Shown here piece after piece: positions 49,089-58,091 of a DNA stretch of 64,000 bases (its first letter is position 1; each line of letters opens with the position of its first letter). The translations under genes and the position numbers were made by a program. The DNA comes from Paracoccaceae bacterium. Lineage in GTDB: Bacteria; Pseudomonadota; Alphaproteobacteria; Rhodobacterales; Rhodobacteraceae. The stretch covers positions 1 to 64,000 of the forward strand of contig JAAXIY010000033.1 in assembly GCA_012270125.1 (NCBI GenBank), given 5' to 3'. The notes below the pieces were generated by a model. That model was not told where the DNA came from and searched no databases. It was given only the letters and a program-made list of their open reading frames with translations.

Positions 49089-50746
49089 TAGACCCCTAAG
49101 TTAGCTTTTACTAAATTAGATATATTGTTTGCATTAGTTCTAGGCAGACAGACATAATTTGCGCCCATCGAGGTTGCAAGATCATTCAAATTACTATTTG
49201 CACGCTTCCCGCAATCAATAAATACCGATTTCATATCTAGTTTTTTACCTACTTTGGCTACTAAAATAGAGTCAGAGAGCGCTTTTTCTCTATTTGGGTT
49301 GCCATCAAGATCTATATTGGCTTTCCCATCGGTCAGAACTGCTAGGCTTGGCATTTTCCCAGATCTTTGGCAGGTTTGAGCAAGTTTAATCCCAGCATCC
49401 AGACCGGTTGCTAATGGTGTCCCTCCACCTGCCATTAGCGCGCTCAATCTTTTTTTTGTTTGGACAAGTGACCTCGTAGGAGGAAGTAAAATTTCAGCGC
49501 TGGTATCTCTAAAAGAAATCAAACTGACAAAATCACGCTTTGCGTATGAATCGGCTAGCATTAATTCGATTGCGCCCTTACTCTCTCCCAATCTATTCAT
49601 GGCTGCCGAACCAGAAGCATCAACCAAAAAAATTATTACTCTTTCTGATCTATCTTCAAAATTAAAAGTATGTATATCACTTGGGAAAATAATTATATTT
49701 TTTGCTATTTTGAATTGTTTTTTTCTTAATTTTTGCCATGGCGCTGCGGATCTTAAGGTAGCAACAACATCTACTCGTTCTTGATCGCCTGGCGGTGAAT
49801 TTCTTGATGGTTTTGGCCGACCTCTTACCTTTGATTTCTGCCGATTTCCAAAACCACTTCCACTTTTGGTCTTTTGGCGTAGGTTACTTCTGAGTTGCTC
49901 AAAAACGCTATTTGGCAAAGATGCTTTTATTGCTTCTATTAATATTTCAGTGGGTAAAGACACATTGTTTTCTTGGTTAGTTTCCTTATTAGCCGTTTCC
50001 TCCTGTTCTGTTGGAGGCTGGGTCTCCGCATCATTTTGGATCTCTTCAGGAATTAAAAGCGCTCTATGAGCCAAAATCAGCGAAGCTGCCAAATTTAGAT
50101 CTTCCTGCTCCACTCTCTTTCGGTCATTTCTTCCGGCTAGATACTGTGCTGCGCAGACTGTCATATAAACTGGTCGAATACTCTCTATTCCAAATTTAAG
50201 TGCACTTATAATTACCGATTGGATTTGAGCATCGTTTATCTCTGCTTTAACTGTCTTCACATTTTGTTTTGTGTCAAAATCCAAACAAAATTCGTTGTAC
50301 CTAACATCTGTTAGATCTATGGAAATAGCTACTCTATCTTTGAGTTTAGTGTTATTTGTTTCATCTTGTTTGTGTCCGTCGTCTAGTAAGATCAAAGGAG
50401 CTAATTTTCCGCTGTCCATTTGATCAGCTAACGTAACCTGCAAAGCTTGGGGCATTTCGTTTGAAGAAGGACATAGAAACCAACCAGATCTACTTAGAAT
50501 TCCTTGTCGGTATACTAACACCCCTTTGTGCAAACTTTCTAACGGATCAATACCACCATTCAAATCAGAAGTAGAAAAACTTGAAAAGATTTTATTCAGA
50601 CTCAAATTAGAATTTTTAAAAAAATTTAACACAATTTCTGAATGTGCTGCTGTAACCCCGGTTAAAATAACTCCACCGAAAAGCGCTGGATTCACGGTGG
50701 CTAGCCAAAAGGCTAAATTTGTCCTTTGGTTAGTATCAATTTCCAT
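49088..50746 (-). CDS. bchD: Magnesium chelatase subunit D
   Basis: BchD forms the double-ring AAA+ motor of magnesium chelatase with BchI. The 552-residue protein has a degenerate AAA+ N-terminal half lacking a clear Walker A, a polar linker rich in Glu, Asn and Gln ('TQPPTEQEETANKETNQEN'), a basic segment with 'KSKVRGRPKPSRNSPPGDQERVD', and a C-terminal von Willebrand A domain with the MIDAS motif 'FLVDASGSAAMNRL' and 'LTDGKANIDLDG'. It starts 4 bases after bchI ends and overlaps bchO. Confidence 0.93.
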   Translation of the reverse strand: MEIDTNQRTNLAFWLATVNPALFGGVILTGVTAAHSEIVLNFFKNSNLSLNKIFSSFSTSDLNGGIDPLESLHKGVLVYRQGILSRSGWFLCPSSNEMPQALQVTLADQMDSGKLAPLILLDDGHKQDETNNTKLKDRVAISIDLTDVRYNEFCLDFDTKQNVKTVKAEINDAQIQSVIISALKFGIESIRPVYMTVCAAQYLAGRNDRKRVEQEDLNLAASLILAHRALLIPEEIQNDAETQPPTEQEETANKETNQENNVSLPTEILIEAIKASLPNSVFEQLRSNLRQKTKSGSGFGNRQKSKVRGRPKPSRNSPPGDQERVDVVATLRSAAPWQKLRKKQFKIAKNIIIFPSDIHTFNFEDRSERVIIFLVDASGSAAMNRLGESKGAIELMLADSYAKRDFVSLISFRDTSAEILLPPTRSLVQTKKRLSALMAGGGTPLATGLDAGIKLAQTCQRSGKMPSLAVLTDGKANIDLDGNPNREKALSDSILVAKVGKKLDMKSVFIDCGKRANSNLNDLATSMGANYVCLPRTNANNISNLVKANLGV

Positions 50747-50749
50747 AAT

Positions 50750-51754
50750 TCACCCACAAACGGTGTTTAGAGCTCTTTCAACACGAGACGATGTCCCTGT
50801 TTCGTCAAGTGGGTCCCGCCGCAATCTATGACTTAAGCACATTGAGGCTACGTTTTTAATATGTGTTTTTAATATCTTTTTAGAATTTCGATAGGCTGCT
50901 AAAGCTCTGGCTGCTCTGAGAAGGGTTAATTCGCCTCGTAATCCGTCACTTCCTAACTCAATACAAATTTCTGCACAAAGCTCCAAAATATTTTCTGGGG
51001 TTTCTATTTTATCAATAATCTTTCTAGCATCTAAGATTTTTTTACAAATCTTTTGATTTTCTTTTTTCCAATTTTGTTGAAAACTTTGGGGGTCTTGATC
51101 ATACAAATCACGCCTTTTTATGACTTCAATTCTTTCTTGAATTGAATTCGGTGTTACAACTTCGACTGATAAACCAAATCTATCTAGCAGTTGTGGACGA
51201 AGCTCACCTTCTTCTGGATTACCGGAGCCTATTAATATAAAATCTGACGCATGACGAATTGATAAACCTTCCCTTTCAATGACATTTTCTCCTGATTGTG
51301 AGACATCTAGAAGTAAATCAACTATGTGATCTTCTAGAAGATTTACCTCATCTATATATAAATATCCGCGGTTTGCCTTTGCCAAAAGTCCGGGTTGAAA
51401 AGATTTAATTCCTTCAACTAGCGCTTTTTCAATATCCAAAGCTCCGGTCACACGATCTGAACCAATACCTAAAGGTAAATCCACCACTGGCATTGGAATT
51501 TCGATGAGCTTCGTAGACGAAGCTTTAAACCAAGAAGGGATTTCATCTAAAGATCCTGAGTTTACAGGGCACCCTTCGACGGATTTGATTGGAGGCAACA
51601 AATCAGCCAGGCCTCTCACGGCAGTTGATTTTCCAGTTCCTCGATCTCCAAAAACTAGTACGCCACCAATCTTTGGGTCTATTGCAGTCATAATCATTGC
51701 AAGTTTCATATCTTCTTGGCCAACTATTGCTGCAAATGGGAAAGCATTACTCAT
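50750..51754 (-). CDS. bchI: Magnesium chelatase ATPase subunit I
   Basis: BchI is the active AAA+ ATPase of magnesium chelatase. The 334 residues contain Walker A 'VLVFGDRGTGKSTAVRGLADL' (about residues 33-53), Walker B 'GYLYIDEVNLLEDHIVDLLLD', sensor 1 'LIGSGNPEEGELRPQLLDRFG' and a sensor 2 region 'DGLRGELTLLRAARALAAYR'. It lies between crtA and bchD with gaps of 3 bases each, so the four genes crtA-bchI-bchD-bchO are one unit. Confidence 0.95.
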   Translation of the reverse strand: MSNAFPFAAIVGQEDMKLAMIMTAIDPKIGGVLVFGDRGTGKSTAVRGLADLLPPIKSVEGCPVNSGSLDEIPSWFKASSTKLIEIPMPVVDLPLGIGSDRVTGALDIEKALVEGIKSFQPGLLAKANRGYLYIDEVNLLEDHIVDLLLDVSQSGENVIEREGLSIRHASDFILIGSGNPEEGELRPQLLDRFGLSVEVVTPNSIQERIEVIKRRDLYDQDPQSFQQNWKKENQKICKKILDARKIIDKIETPENILELCAEICIELGSDGLRGELTLLRAARALAAYRNSKKILKTHIKNVASMCLSHRLRRDPLDETGTSSRVERALNTVCG

Positions 51755-51757
51755 TAA

Positions 51758-52444
51758 TTAATTCCTGTTTTTTTGATTGAAGTCTCTGAAATTCCCGTTG
51801 ACTTCTATAACATTGAAACGTGCGTATAACTCCTCTGAAAACCAATCACCTTTTCTGACTTTTTGGATAGCATCTTTATGAGAGCCTGCATGATGGGCAA
51901 ACTTTTTCATATGCTCTAAATTATTCCAAATTGAGAAGGTAAGCTGCTGACGAATGGGTACCTCTCCTAAGCCGATTTTAAACATTACGTTTTTATCGCG
52001 ACCAATCCTATCGCTTATATCAGGGGCTTGCGACCAGAAACTCCTCAATTTGCTCCACCGAACAGTCGCTCGTGTTAATACGGCAACAAATTCCTCAGGA
52101 TTAGCTTTTTTGGGTGTAAATGGCTGAGAACCTGACCAATATCCTCTAGACGAGATTGGCTTCATAAGTATTGTGGAAGTATTAGAAGCGCGTGATAAAT
52201 ACCTTTTAAAAAGACTTTCATTTTTTAAAGCGTTTCGCGCAGCATCTTCATTTTCCCAGACACAAAGCACGCCATAAACACCAAAATTTGGTACTGGGGT
52301 AAAACCTTCTCCTGTCCCAGATCCAAAGAGTTTCCAAAATTCTAGGTTTTTTATTTTTTTCAATCTAAAACGAGCTAGGCCCATCATCAAAAAGGCCCAG
52401 ATTTTATCGGATGCTTTATCAAAGCGAAATAAATTTAAAGTCAC
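51758..52444 (-). CDS. crtA: Spheroidene monooxygenase
   Basis: CrtA oxidises spheroidene to spheroidenone under oxygen. The 228-residue protein is of the heme-dependent CrtA family: 'LNLFRFDKASDKIWAFLMMGLARFRLKK', 'FWKLFGSGTGEGFTPVPNFGVYGVLCVWENEDAARNAL', and 'GEVPIRQQLTFSIWNNLEHMKKFAHHAGSHKDAIQKV' are conserved in CrtA. With the other six crt genes it completes the path to spheroidenone. It is divergent from crtI, and both share the region with two PpsR-type sites. Confidence 0.92.
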   Translation of the reverse strand: MTLNLFRFDKASDKIWAFLMMGLARFRLKKIKNLEFWKLFGSGTGEGFTPVPNFGVYGVLCVWENEDAARNALKNESLFKRYLSRASNTSTILMKPISSRGYWSGSQPFTPKKANPEEFVAVLTRATVRWSKLRSFWSQAPDISDRIGRDKNVMFKIGLGEVPIRQQLTFSIWNNLEHMKKFAHHAGSHKDAIQKVRKGDWFSEELYARFNVIEVNGNFRDFNQKNRN

Positions 52445-52517
52445 AATTTGAATTTTGTGCCTCCGCTTGGGCTGTTGTTACTGGGCATGGGTGCAGTCAA
52501 ACATAAAATACTTTTAT

Positions 52518-52535
52518 TGTAAAATAAAATAGACA
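52518..52535 (+). promoter_or_regulatory. PpsR-type site in the crtA-crtI intergenic region
   Basis: TGT (52518-52520), 12 bases, ACA (52533-52535), with G before ACA. It is tandem with the site at 52543, centres 25 bases apart. It can repress crtI and the divergent crtA-bchIDO unit together, as known for the crtA-crtI region of Rhodobacter. Confidence 0.7.
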
Positions 52536-52542
52536 CATATAG

Positions 52543-52560
52543 TGTATAATTAATATGACA
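52543..52560 (+). promoter_or_regulatory. PpsR-type site over the crtI -10 box and start codon
   Basis: TGT (52543-52545), 12 bases, ACA (52558-52560). A perfect TATAAT (52545-52550) lies inside it, and so does the crtI ATG (52555-52557). Only four bases separate TATAAT from the ATG; no clear -35 box is seen at normal spacing. Confidence 0.65.
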
Positions 52561-54117
52561 TATTCTTATAAGCCAATTTCGCCCGATACAGGGTTAACTG
52601 ATCCCAATGAGCCGAAACCTAAGGCCGTAGTCATTGGTGCTGGGTTAGGTGGATTGTCAGCTGCTATGCGTTTAGGGTCTAAAGGGTACAGAGTCCAAAT
52701 TATTGATAAATTAGATAGGCTTGGAGGTCGAGGCTCATCTGTTTCAAAGAGTGGTTATAGGTTTGATCTTGGTCCAACTATCCTTACTGTGCCAGAAGTT
52801 TTCAGAAAACTGTGGCAAGACTGCGGTTTTGATTTTGAAAAGGATGTTAATCTTGAAGCCTTAGATCCATTTTATGAAATCAGATGGCAAGACGGCAGTA
52901 ATTTTCGGGTCTTTAAAGATGAAACAGAAATGCTCGCAGAGGTAAAACGTAAATTTCCAGGTGATTTTGAGGGTTATATTAAGTTTTTAAAGGACTGTGA
53001 AAAGCGCTATCTTTTTGGTTTTGAAGGACTTGGCCGAAAGCCAATGAATAAACTCTGGGATTTAATTAAAGAAATCCCTGGATTTGTTCGTCTTCGAGCT
53101 GACAAATCTGTCTATGGTCATGCAGCTTCGCGTGTAAAAGACCCTAGGTTCAGAATGGCCTTATCCTTTCATCCTCTATTTATTGGTGGGGATCCTAGGC
53201 GTGTTACCTCCATGTATATTCTAGTGAGCCATCTTGAGAAGGCTTTTGGAGTTCATTATGTACAAGGGGGTGTACAAGCTTTGGCCGATGCAATGGGAGG
53301 TGTTGTAAAGAGACAGGGTGGCAATATTTTCCTCAATCAAAGTGTCCAGGAGATTTTGGTAGATCAGGGTAGGGCATCAGGTGTTAAATTATCTGATGGC
53401 AGAACAATTAAATCAGATATTGTTGTATCTAATGCAGATCCTGGATGGACGTACACGAACCTTATTAAATCATCAAAAAAGTCCCGTTGGACGAACAAAA
53501 AATTAGATCAATCAAAATGGTCGATGGGTTTATTTGTTTGGTATTTTGGGACAAAAGGCACGAAAGATTTTTGGAAAGATGTAGGGCATCATACGATCAT
53601 TAATGGCCCACGTTATAGAGGTTTATTAAAGGATATTTTCGATAAAAAAGTATTAGCCGACGATATGTCTATCTATTTACATCGACCATCCTGTACTGAT
53701 CAAACAGTTGCGCCAGACGGATCTGATGCATTTTATGCGCTTTCACCTGTCCCCAATTTAAAAACCAACTCTCCTGTAGATTGGAAAGAAATGGGTGACC
53801 TCTATAAAGAAAAACTTCGACGTGTACTAAATGAAATTATTCCTGGGTTTTCTGAAAATATTGAAACTGAATTTACGTTGAATCCCGAAGATTTCCTTTC
53901 GAGATATCTTAGCCCTTATGGAGCAGGTTTTTCACTTGAACCAAGAATTTTTCAATCAGCGTGGTTTCGACCCCATAATATAAGTGAGGAAATAGAAAAT
54001 TTATTTCTCGTTGGTGCTGGAACTCATCCTGGAGCAGGAATTCCAAGTGTTGTCACTTCGGCAGAGGTGATGGCTAAGTTAATTCCGGATGCGTCATATA
54101 TAAGGCTTAACTCATGA
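52555..54117 (+). CDS. crtI: Phytoene desaturase (neurosporene-forming)
   Basis: CrtI carries out stepwise desaturation of phytoene, in this pathway to neurosporene. The 520-residue flavoprotein has the FAD motif 'AVVIGAGLGGLSAAMRLGSKGYRV' (about residues 24-47), then 'DKLDRLGGRGSSVSKSGYRFDLGPTILTVPEVF', and the C-terminal 'NLFLVGAGTHPGAGIPSVVTSAEVMAKL'. It starts with ATG 52555 without a ribosome-binding site; the promoter box TATAAT ends four bases before it, so a leaderless message is likely. crtB overlaps its stop by four bases. Confidence 0.95.
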   Translation: MTYSYKPISPDTGLTDPNEPKPKAVVIGAGLGGLSAAMRLGSKGYRVQIIDKLDRLGGRGSSVSKSGYRFDLGPTILTVPEVFRKLWQDCGFDFEKDVNLEALDPFYEIRWQDGSNFRVFKDETEMLAEVKRKFPGDFEGYIKFLKDCEKRYLFGFEGLGRKPMNKLWDLIKEIPGFVRLRADKSVYGHAASRVKDPRFRMALSFHPLFIGGDPRRVTSMYILVSHLEKAFGVHYVQGGVQALADAMGGVVKRQGGNIFLNQSVQEILVDQGRASGVKLSDGRTIKSDIVVSNADPGWTYTNLIKSSKKSRWTNKKLDQSKWSMGLFVWYFGTKGTKDFWKDVGHHTIINGPRYRGLLKDIFDKKVLADDMSIYLHRPSCTDQTVAPDGSDAFYALSPVPNLKTNSPVDWKEMGDLYKEKLRRVLNEIIPGFSENIETEFTLNPEDFLSRYLSPYGAGFSLEPRIFQSAWFRPHNISEEIENLFLVGAGTHPGAGIPSVVTSAEVMAKLIPDASYIRLNS

Positions 54118-55130
54118 ATACTATCGAAAGTGATATTGAATACTGTAAAAAAGCGATACTGCATGGCTCTTTATCTTTTCATGCTGCATCTCTGGCTTTG
54201 CCAGAATCTGTTCGAACACCATGTTTGGCTTTGTATGCATTTTGTCGCCTTGCTGATGATGAAGTTGACTTAAAAAAAGATAAGTCAGCTTCAATTTATG
54301 ATTTGGTGCAGCGATTAGATCTTGTCTACGCCGGTACGCCGCGAAATCATCCCATGGATCGTGCTTTTGCAAGTATGGTGGAGAAATTTGACATGCCAAG
54401 AGCGCTTCCAGAGGCTCTCTTTGAAGGGTTTGTTTGGGACGCTATGTCAAAGCAATATAATAATATTGATGAATTAATCTCTTATTCGGCAAGAGTGGCA
54501 TCGTCGGTGGGTGTCATGCTGTGCGTGATTATGGGAGAACGTAGAGCTGAAGTTCTTTCTCGTGCGTGTGATCTGGGTGTGGCTATGCAATTAACAAATA
54601 TAGCCAGAGATATTGGAGAAGATGCGCAAGAAGGTCGTCTATATATTCCACTCGATTGGTTTCAACAGGAAGGCTTGGATCCGGCACAATTTTTAATTGA
54701 GCCAACTCAATCCCAAAGTACTGTTCGATTTACAAAAAGATTATTGGGTCAGGCTCAAACTCTTTACCATCGATCTGAAGCGGGTATTGCTTTTCTCCCT
54801 CCAAAGGTTAGACCAGCTATGTTTGCAGCCAGACATATTTACTCGGCTATTGGGACTGAAATCAAAAAGAATAACTATGACAATATAAATTTAAGAGCGA
54901 AAACAAATAAGTTTACTAAAACCAAATTATTGACGTTCTCTACTTTTCAATCATTGGTGAGTATGATTTTGCCAGCACCTGCAACGGTCTTTGCAAAGCC
55001 CCTGCCTCAAACGGAATTTTTAGTTGAGGCTGCTAAAATTCAGGGCACTACTGATTTAAATTGGAGCGGAAAGTTTTTGTCGGTCATTGACCAGTTGAAA
55101 AACCATGACCAGAAAAAAATGAGTGCTTAG
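54114..55130 (+). CDS. crtB: Phytoene synthase
   Basis: CrtB joins two geranylgeranyl diphosphates head to head to phytoene. The 338-residue protein has the first aspartate motif in 'LYAFCRLADDEVDLKKDK' and the second in 'QLTNIARDIGEDAQEGRLYIPLDWF', with 'MFAARHIYSAIGTEI' typical of squalene/phytoene synthases. It overlaps crtI (ATGA). No tspO follows it, unlike the order in R. capsulatus; the photosynthesis cluster ends here, 52 bases before the convergent sugar-acid cluster. Confidence 0.95.
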   Translation: MNTIESDIEYCKKAILHGSLSFHAASLALPESVRTPCLALYAFCRLADDEVDLKKDKSASIYDLVQRLDLVYAGTPRNHPMDRAFASMVEKFDMPRALPEALFEGFVWDAMSKQYNNIDELISYSARVASSVGVMLCVIMGERRAEVLSRACDLGVAMQLTNIARDIGEDAQEGRLYIPLDWFQQEGLDPAQFLIEPTQSQSTVRFTKRLLGQAQTLYHRSEAGIAFLPPKVRPAMFAARHIYSAIGTEIKKNNYDNINLRAKTNKFTKTKLLTFSTFQSLVSMILPAPATVFAKPLPQTEFLVEAAKIQGTTDLNWSGKFLSVIDQLKNHDQKKMSA

Positions 55131-55182
55131 GGATACTGAAAACCCTCTCAATTTCCTTTTGTAAACTCTATGATCGATATTT

Positions 55183-56274
55183 TTATGTTTCGTTGTAGAA
55201 ATTTAATTTCTCAAAATCGAATTCAACCCCAGTTCCTGGTTTATTGGGGGCTATAGCCAGTTTGCTCTCAAGTTTTAGAGGCCTAAACGTATATTTATCA
55301 ATTGGAAAGGAATGCACTTCCAGCCAACCTGCATTGGCCTGTGCTGACACTAGGCTTACATGAAGTTCTTGCATGCCATGGCTGCATATTGAAACGCCGT
55401 ATTCTCTAGACATTTCCGCTACACGTAACCAGGCGGTAATTCCACCACAATTTGAAGCGTCAGGTTGGATGAACTTCAGATTTGACATTTGAAATGCATG
55501 AAGAAATTCCTGTTCTGTATGTAGATTTTCACCCATGGCTAATGGAATATTGATGGATTTAGAAACGTCAGCGTACCCCATAAAATCATCAGGAATTATT
55601 GGTTCCTCGAACCAATGAATATTATAATCCTCGAACCTTTTTGCAGCATTTATTGCTTGCTTGACAGAATATGAATAATTTGCATCCACCATAAACACAG
55701 TTTCCGGTCCAATAGCATGACGAACAGCTTGAACTCTTGATATGTCAGTTGACAGATCTGGATGCCCAACCTTGATTTTAACGGCATTGAAACCTTCATC
55801 CAAATAGGACGAAACGCTCTCGACCAATTTTGGCTGGCTGTAACCTAAGTCTATTCCACCCCTGTAAGCTTTACAGGAGACGTTATTTCCACCCGCCATT
55901 GTTAACAAAGATTTATTATTTTTTTTTCCACGCAAATCCCAAAGAGCAATATCAACAGCTGATATAGCAAAACTTGATATTCCTCCCCTACCAACATAAT
56001 GAAGGTGCCACTGCGTCTCATCGTAAATATGTTCTACTTTTTCTGCCTGCATACCCTGAATAAATGGCGCTATATCTTCCTGGAGCATAGAATATATAGC
56101 TTTTCCTCCTCGTCCGCCGGTATAAGTATAACCTGTTCCAAATTCTCCATCTTGGTCAAAAACTTGAGTAATAATCAGTTCAAAATGAGAGTGATTTCCA
56201 TGTTTGGCGTCTATAAGAACTTCATCAAGCGGCAGTTTGAAATAGTGAGTTTCAAGCTTTACAACTTTTGTCAT
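55183..56274 (-). CDS. Mandelate racemase/enolase-superfamily sugar-acid dehydratase
   Basis: This enolase-superfamily enzyme of 363 residues starts at ATG 56274, which overlaps the stop of the upstream dehydrogenase gene (ATGA); the frame runs back to 56298 without a better start. Catalytic features are the KxK motif in '[12 protein letters not shown]', metal ligands in 'FMVDANYSY', 'IHWFEEPI' and 'LAMGENLH', the Asp in '[11 protein letters not shown]' and the His in '[11 protein letters not shown]', a His-Asp pattern of the mandelate racemase subgroup. It probably dehydrates an acid sugar; the substrate is not shown. It is the last gene of a five-gene minus-strand operon. Confidence 0.82.
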   Translation of the reverse strand: MTKVVKLETHYFKLPLDEVLIDAKHGNHSHFELIITQVFDQDGEFGTGYTYTGGRGGKAIYSMLQEDIAPFIQGMQAEKVEHIYDETQWHLHYVGRGGISSFAISAVDIALWDLRGKKNNKSLLTMAGGNNVSCKAYRGGIDLGYSQPKLVESVSSYLDEGFNAVKIKVGHPDLSTDISRVQAVRHAIGPETVFMVDANYSYSVKQAINAAKRFEDYNIHWFEEPIIPDDFMGYADVSKSINIPLAMGENLHTEQEFLHAFQMSNLKFIQPDASNCGGITAWLRVAEMSREYGVSICSHGMQELHVSLVSAQANAGWLEVHSFPIDKYTFRPLKLESKLAIAPNKPGTGVEFDFEKLNFYNET

Positions 56275-57239
56275 CTTTGAACATTCAATTTTAAACACTC
56301 AGGTACGGGGGTTAAAACTTGTCCAGTCTTGAAAAAAGACAGTAAGTTATCGCAAGTAAGATCGCCCATCGCTTGACGTGTTTCATTTGTGGCACTGCCT
56401 ACATGCGGGGTCAGGATCACATTTGGCATGTTTTTTAATTCATTGGGCACAACAGGTTCAGCATCAAAAACGTCCAGCCCAGCGGCACCAATTGTACCTG
56501 TCTGAAGAGCCTTTATTAAAGCCTTTTCGTCAATAACGCTGCCTCTAGAAATATTAATGAGTGTCCCTGAAGTCCCTAGCGCCTTCAATACGCTTGCATC
56601 TACTAAATGTTTTGTTTCGTTTCCACCTGGAGTAATGATGAATAATACGTCTACATTTTTAGCTAATTCTTTTGGTGATGCGTGAAATTGATAGTTGTTA
56701 TTCTTTTTTGATCGAGAATGATAATGAACCTCCGCATCAAAAGCTTTGACACGTTTTGCAATAGTTTCACCTATCCGACCAAGGCCCAGGATGCCAACTT
56801 TCTGTTTTTGAACGGTTTTGGATAAGGGGAAAGCGCCTTCTTTCTCCCAATTTCCTGTACGCACCCACTGATCAGCTTGAATTAGGTTTCTATAGATTGC
56901 TAACCATAGCATAATGGCAGTATCGGCAACTTCATCGTTTAAGACGTCAGGTGTATGAGTAACAGTGATATTTTTAGATACTGCAAAATTAGCATCAATC
57001 GCGTCATATCCTACCCCGTAACTTGAGACTATTTTAAGGTTTGGGAGTCTTTCCATAAGGTTGTCTGGAACACCCCAGTGACCATCGGTAAGTATACATT
57101 CAATCTCTTTTACGTGTTCAGCAATTAATTTTTTTTTGTCAACACTGCGAAAATATTCAATTATATCAAAGTTGTCTGCAAGCCTGTTAGCCATCCTTGG
57201 GGTTATATCGCCGATTTGTAAAAGTTTATGTTTAGGCAT
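56271..57239 (-). CDS. D-2-hydroxyacid dehydrogenase
   Basis: A NAD(P)-dependent 2-hydroxyacid dehydrogenase of 322 residues. The nucleotide loop is '[20 protein letters not shown]', with catalytic Arg in '[15 protein letters not shown]', Glu in 'LDVFDAEP' and His in '[14 protein letters not shown]'. It is related to glyoxylate/hydroxypyruvate reductases. In this operon it may reduce the 2-oxo acid left after cleavage of the sugar acid. It overlaps the FAH-family gene by 8 bases. A relative stands at 5480 in the TTT transporter operon. Confidence 0.85.
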   Translation of the reverse strand: MPKHKLLQIGDITPRMANRLADNFDIIEYFRSVDKKKLIAEHVKEIECILTDGHWGVPDNLMERLPNLKIVSSYGVGYDAIDANFAVSKNITVTHTPDVLNDEVADTAIMLWLAIYRNLIQADQWVRTGNWEKEGAFPLSKTVQKQKVGILGLGRIGETIAKRVKAFDAEVHYHSRSKKNNNYQFHASPKELAKNVDVLFIITPGGNETKHLVDASVLKALGTSGTLINISRGSVIDEKALIKALQTGTIGAAGLDVFDAEPVVPNELKNMPNVILTPHVGSATNETRQAMGDLTCDNLLSFFKTGQVLTPVPECLKLNVQR

Positions 57240-58080
57240 CCTGCAAAACTACTTGCCTTTGTTTTCCTAGACCATCAATCCAAACTTCCATCACGTCACC
57301 TTCTTTTAAGTAGACTGGCTCTGGTTTCATTCCCATACCTACTCCGGGTGGTGTTCCCGTGGAAATTACATCGCCTGGATGCAATGTGAATAATGTTGAA
57401 AGGTGAGCTATAACTTGAGAAACTGTAAAAATCATTGTTTTTGTATTGCCCGTTTGCATACGCTTTCCGTTGACGTCTAGCCACATATCAAGATTTTGAG
57501 GATCTGAAATTTCATCTTTTGTTACCAAGTATGGGCCGGTTGGTCCAAACGTGTCGCATGATTTCCCTTTTGTCCATTGCCCTGTTAACTTGGCTTGAAA
57601 ATGCCTTTCGCTTACATCATTGCAGACACAATATCCTGCAACGTAATCTAACGCACTCTCTTCAGAAACATATTTGGCTGTCTCTCCTATCACCACACCT
57701 AGTTCAACTTCCCAATCTGTACTGGTAGATCCTCTTGGCATAATCACATCATCATTAGGACCTACGATTGCTGAATTTGCTTTCATAAATAAAATGGGAT
57801 GCTCCGGAATATCAGCGCCAGTTTCAGCGGCATGATCGGCATAATTTAGGCCAATACACATGAACTTTCCTATCCCAGTAACACAGGTTCCTAATCTAGG
57901 CGTTCCTTCAACAGTGGGAAGGTTTTCAAAATTTATTTCCCTCAGCTTATTTAGTGAAGTCTCATTTAGAACAGCTCCAGAAATATCATCGATATGGCCA
58001 GAGAGGTCTCTAATATTCCCATCTTTATCCAGGACGCCTGGTTTTTCATTTCCAATTTTTCCATAGCGTAAGAGTTTCAT
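57232..58080 (-). CDS. Fumarylacetoacetate hydrolase family protein (diketo-acid hydrolase type)
   Basis: This 282-residue protein has the C-terminal FAH fold: 'FMCIGLNYADHAAETGADIPEHPILFMKANSAIVGPND', metal ligands in 'DWEVELGVVIGE' (E-x-E-x-D pattern) and 'GYCVCNDVSERHFQ', and 'GDVISTGTPPGVGMGMKPEPVYLKEGDVMEV'. Members cleave or hydrate 2,4-diketo acids, and the type with this sequence layout includes 2,4-diketo-3-deoxy-L-fuconate hydrolase. With the SDR next door it suggests a non-phosphorylated 6-deoxysugar acid route; that is inferred. Confidence 0.82.
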   Translation of the reverse strand: MKLLRYGKIGNEKPGVLDKDGNIRDLSGHIDDISGAVLNETSLNKLREINFENLPTVEGTPRLGTCVTGIGKFMCIGLNYADHAAETGADIPEHPILFMKANSAIVGPNDDVIMPRGSTSTDWEVELGVVIGETAKYVSEESALDYVAGYCVCNDVSERHFQAKLTGQWTKGKSCDTFGPTGPYLVTKDEISDPQNLDMWLDVNGKRMQTGNTKTMIFTVSQVIAHLSTLFTLHPGDVISTGTPPGVGMGMKPEPVYLKEGDVMEVWIDGLGKQRQVVLQDA

Positions 58081-58091
58081 TTTATATTCCT

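Noticed and set aside
55131-55182. Search for tspO after crtB and for an attachment site or integrase at the cluster edge
   Set aside because: Only 52 bases without structure are present between the convergent genes, and no integrase, IS or repeat pair marks the edges; transfer of the cluster cannot be argued from this window.
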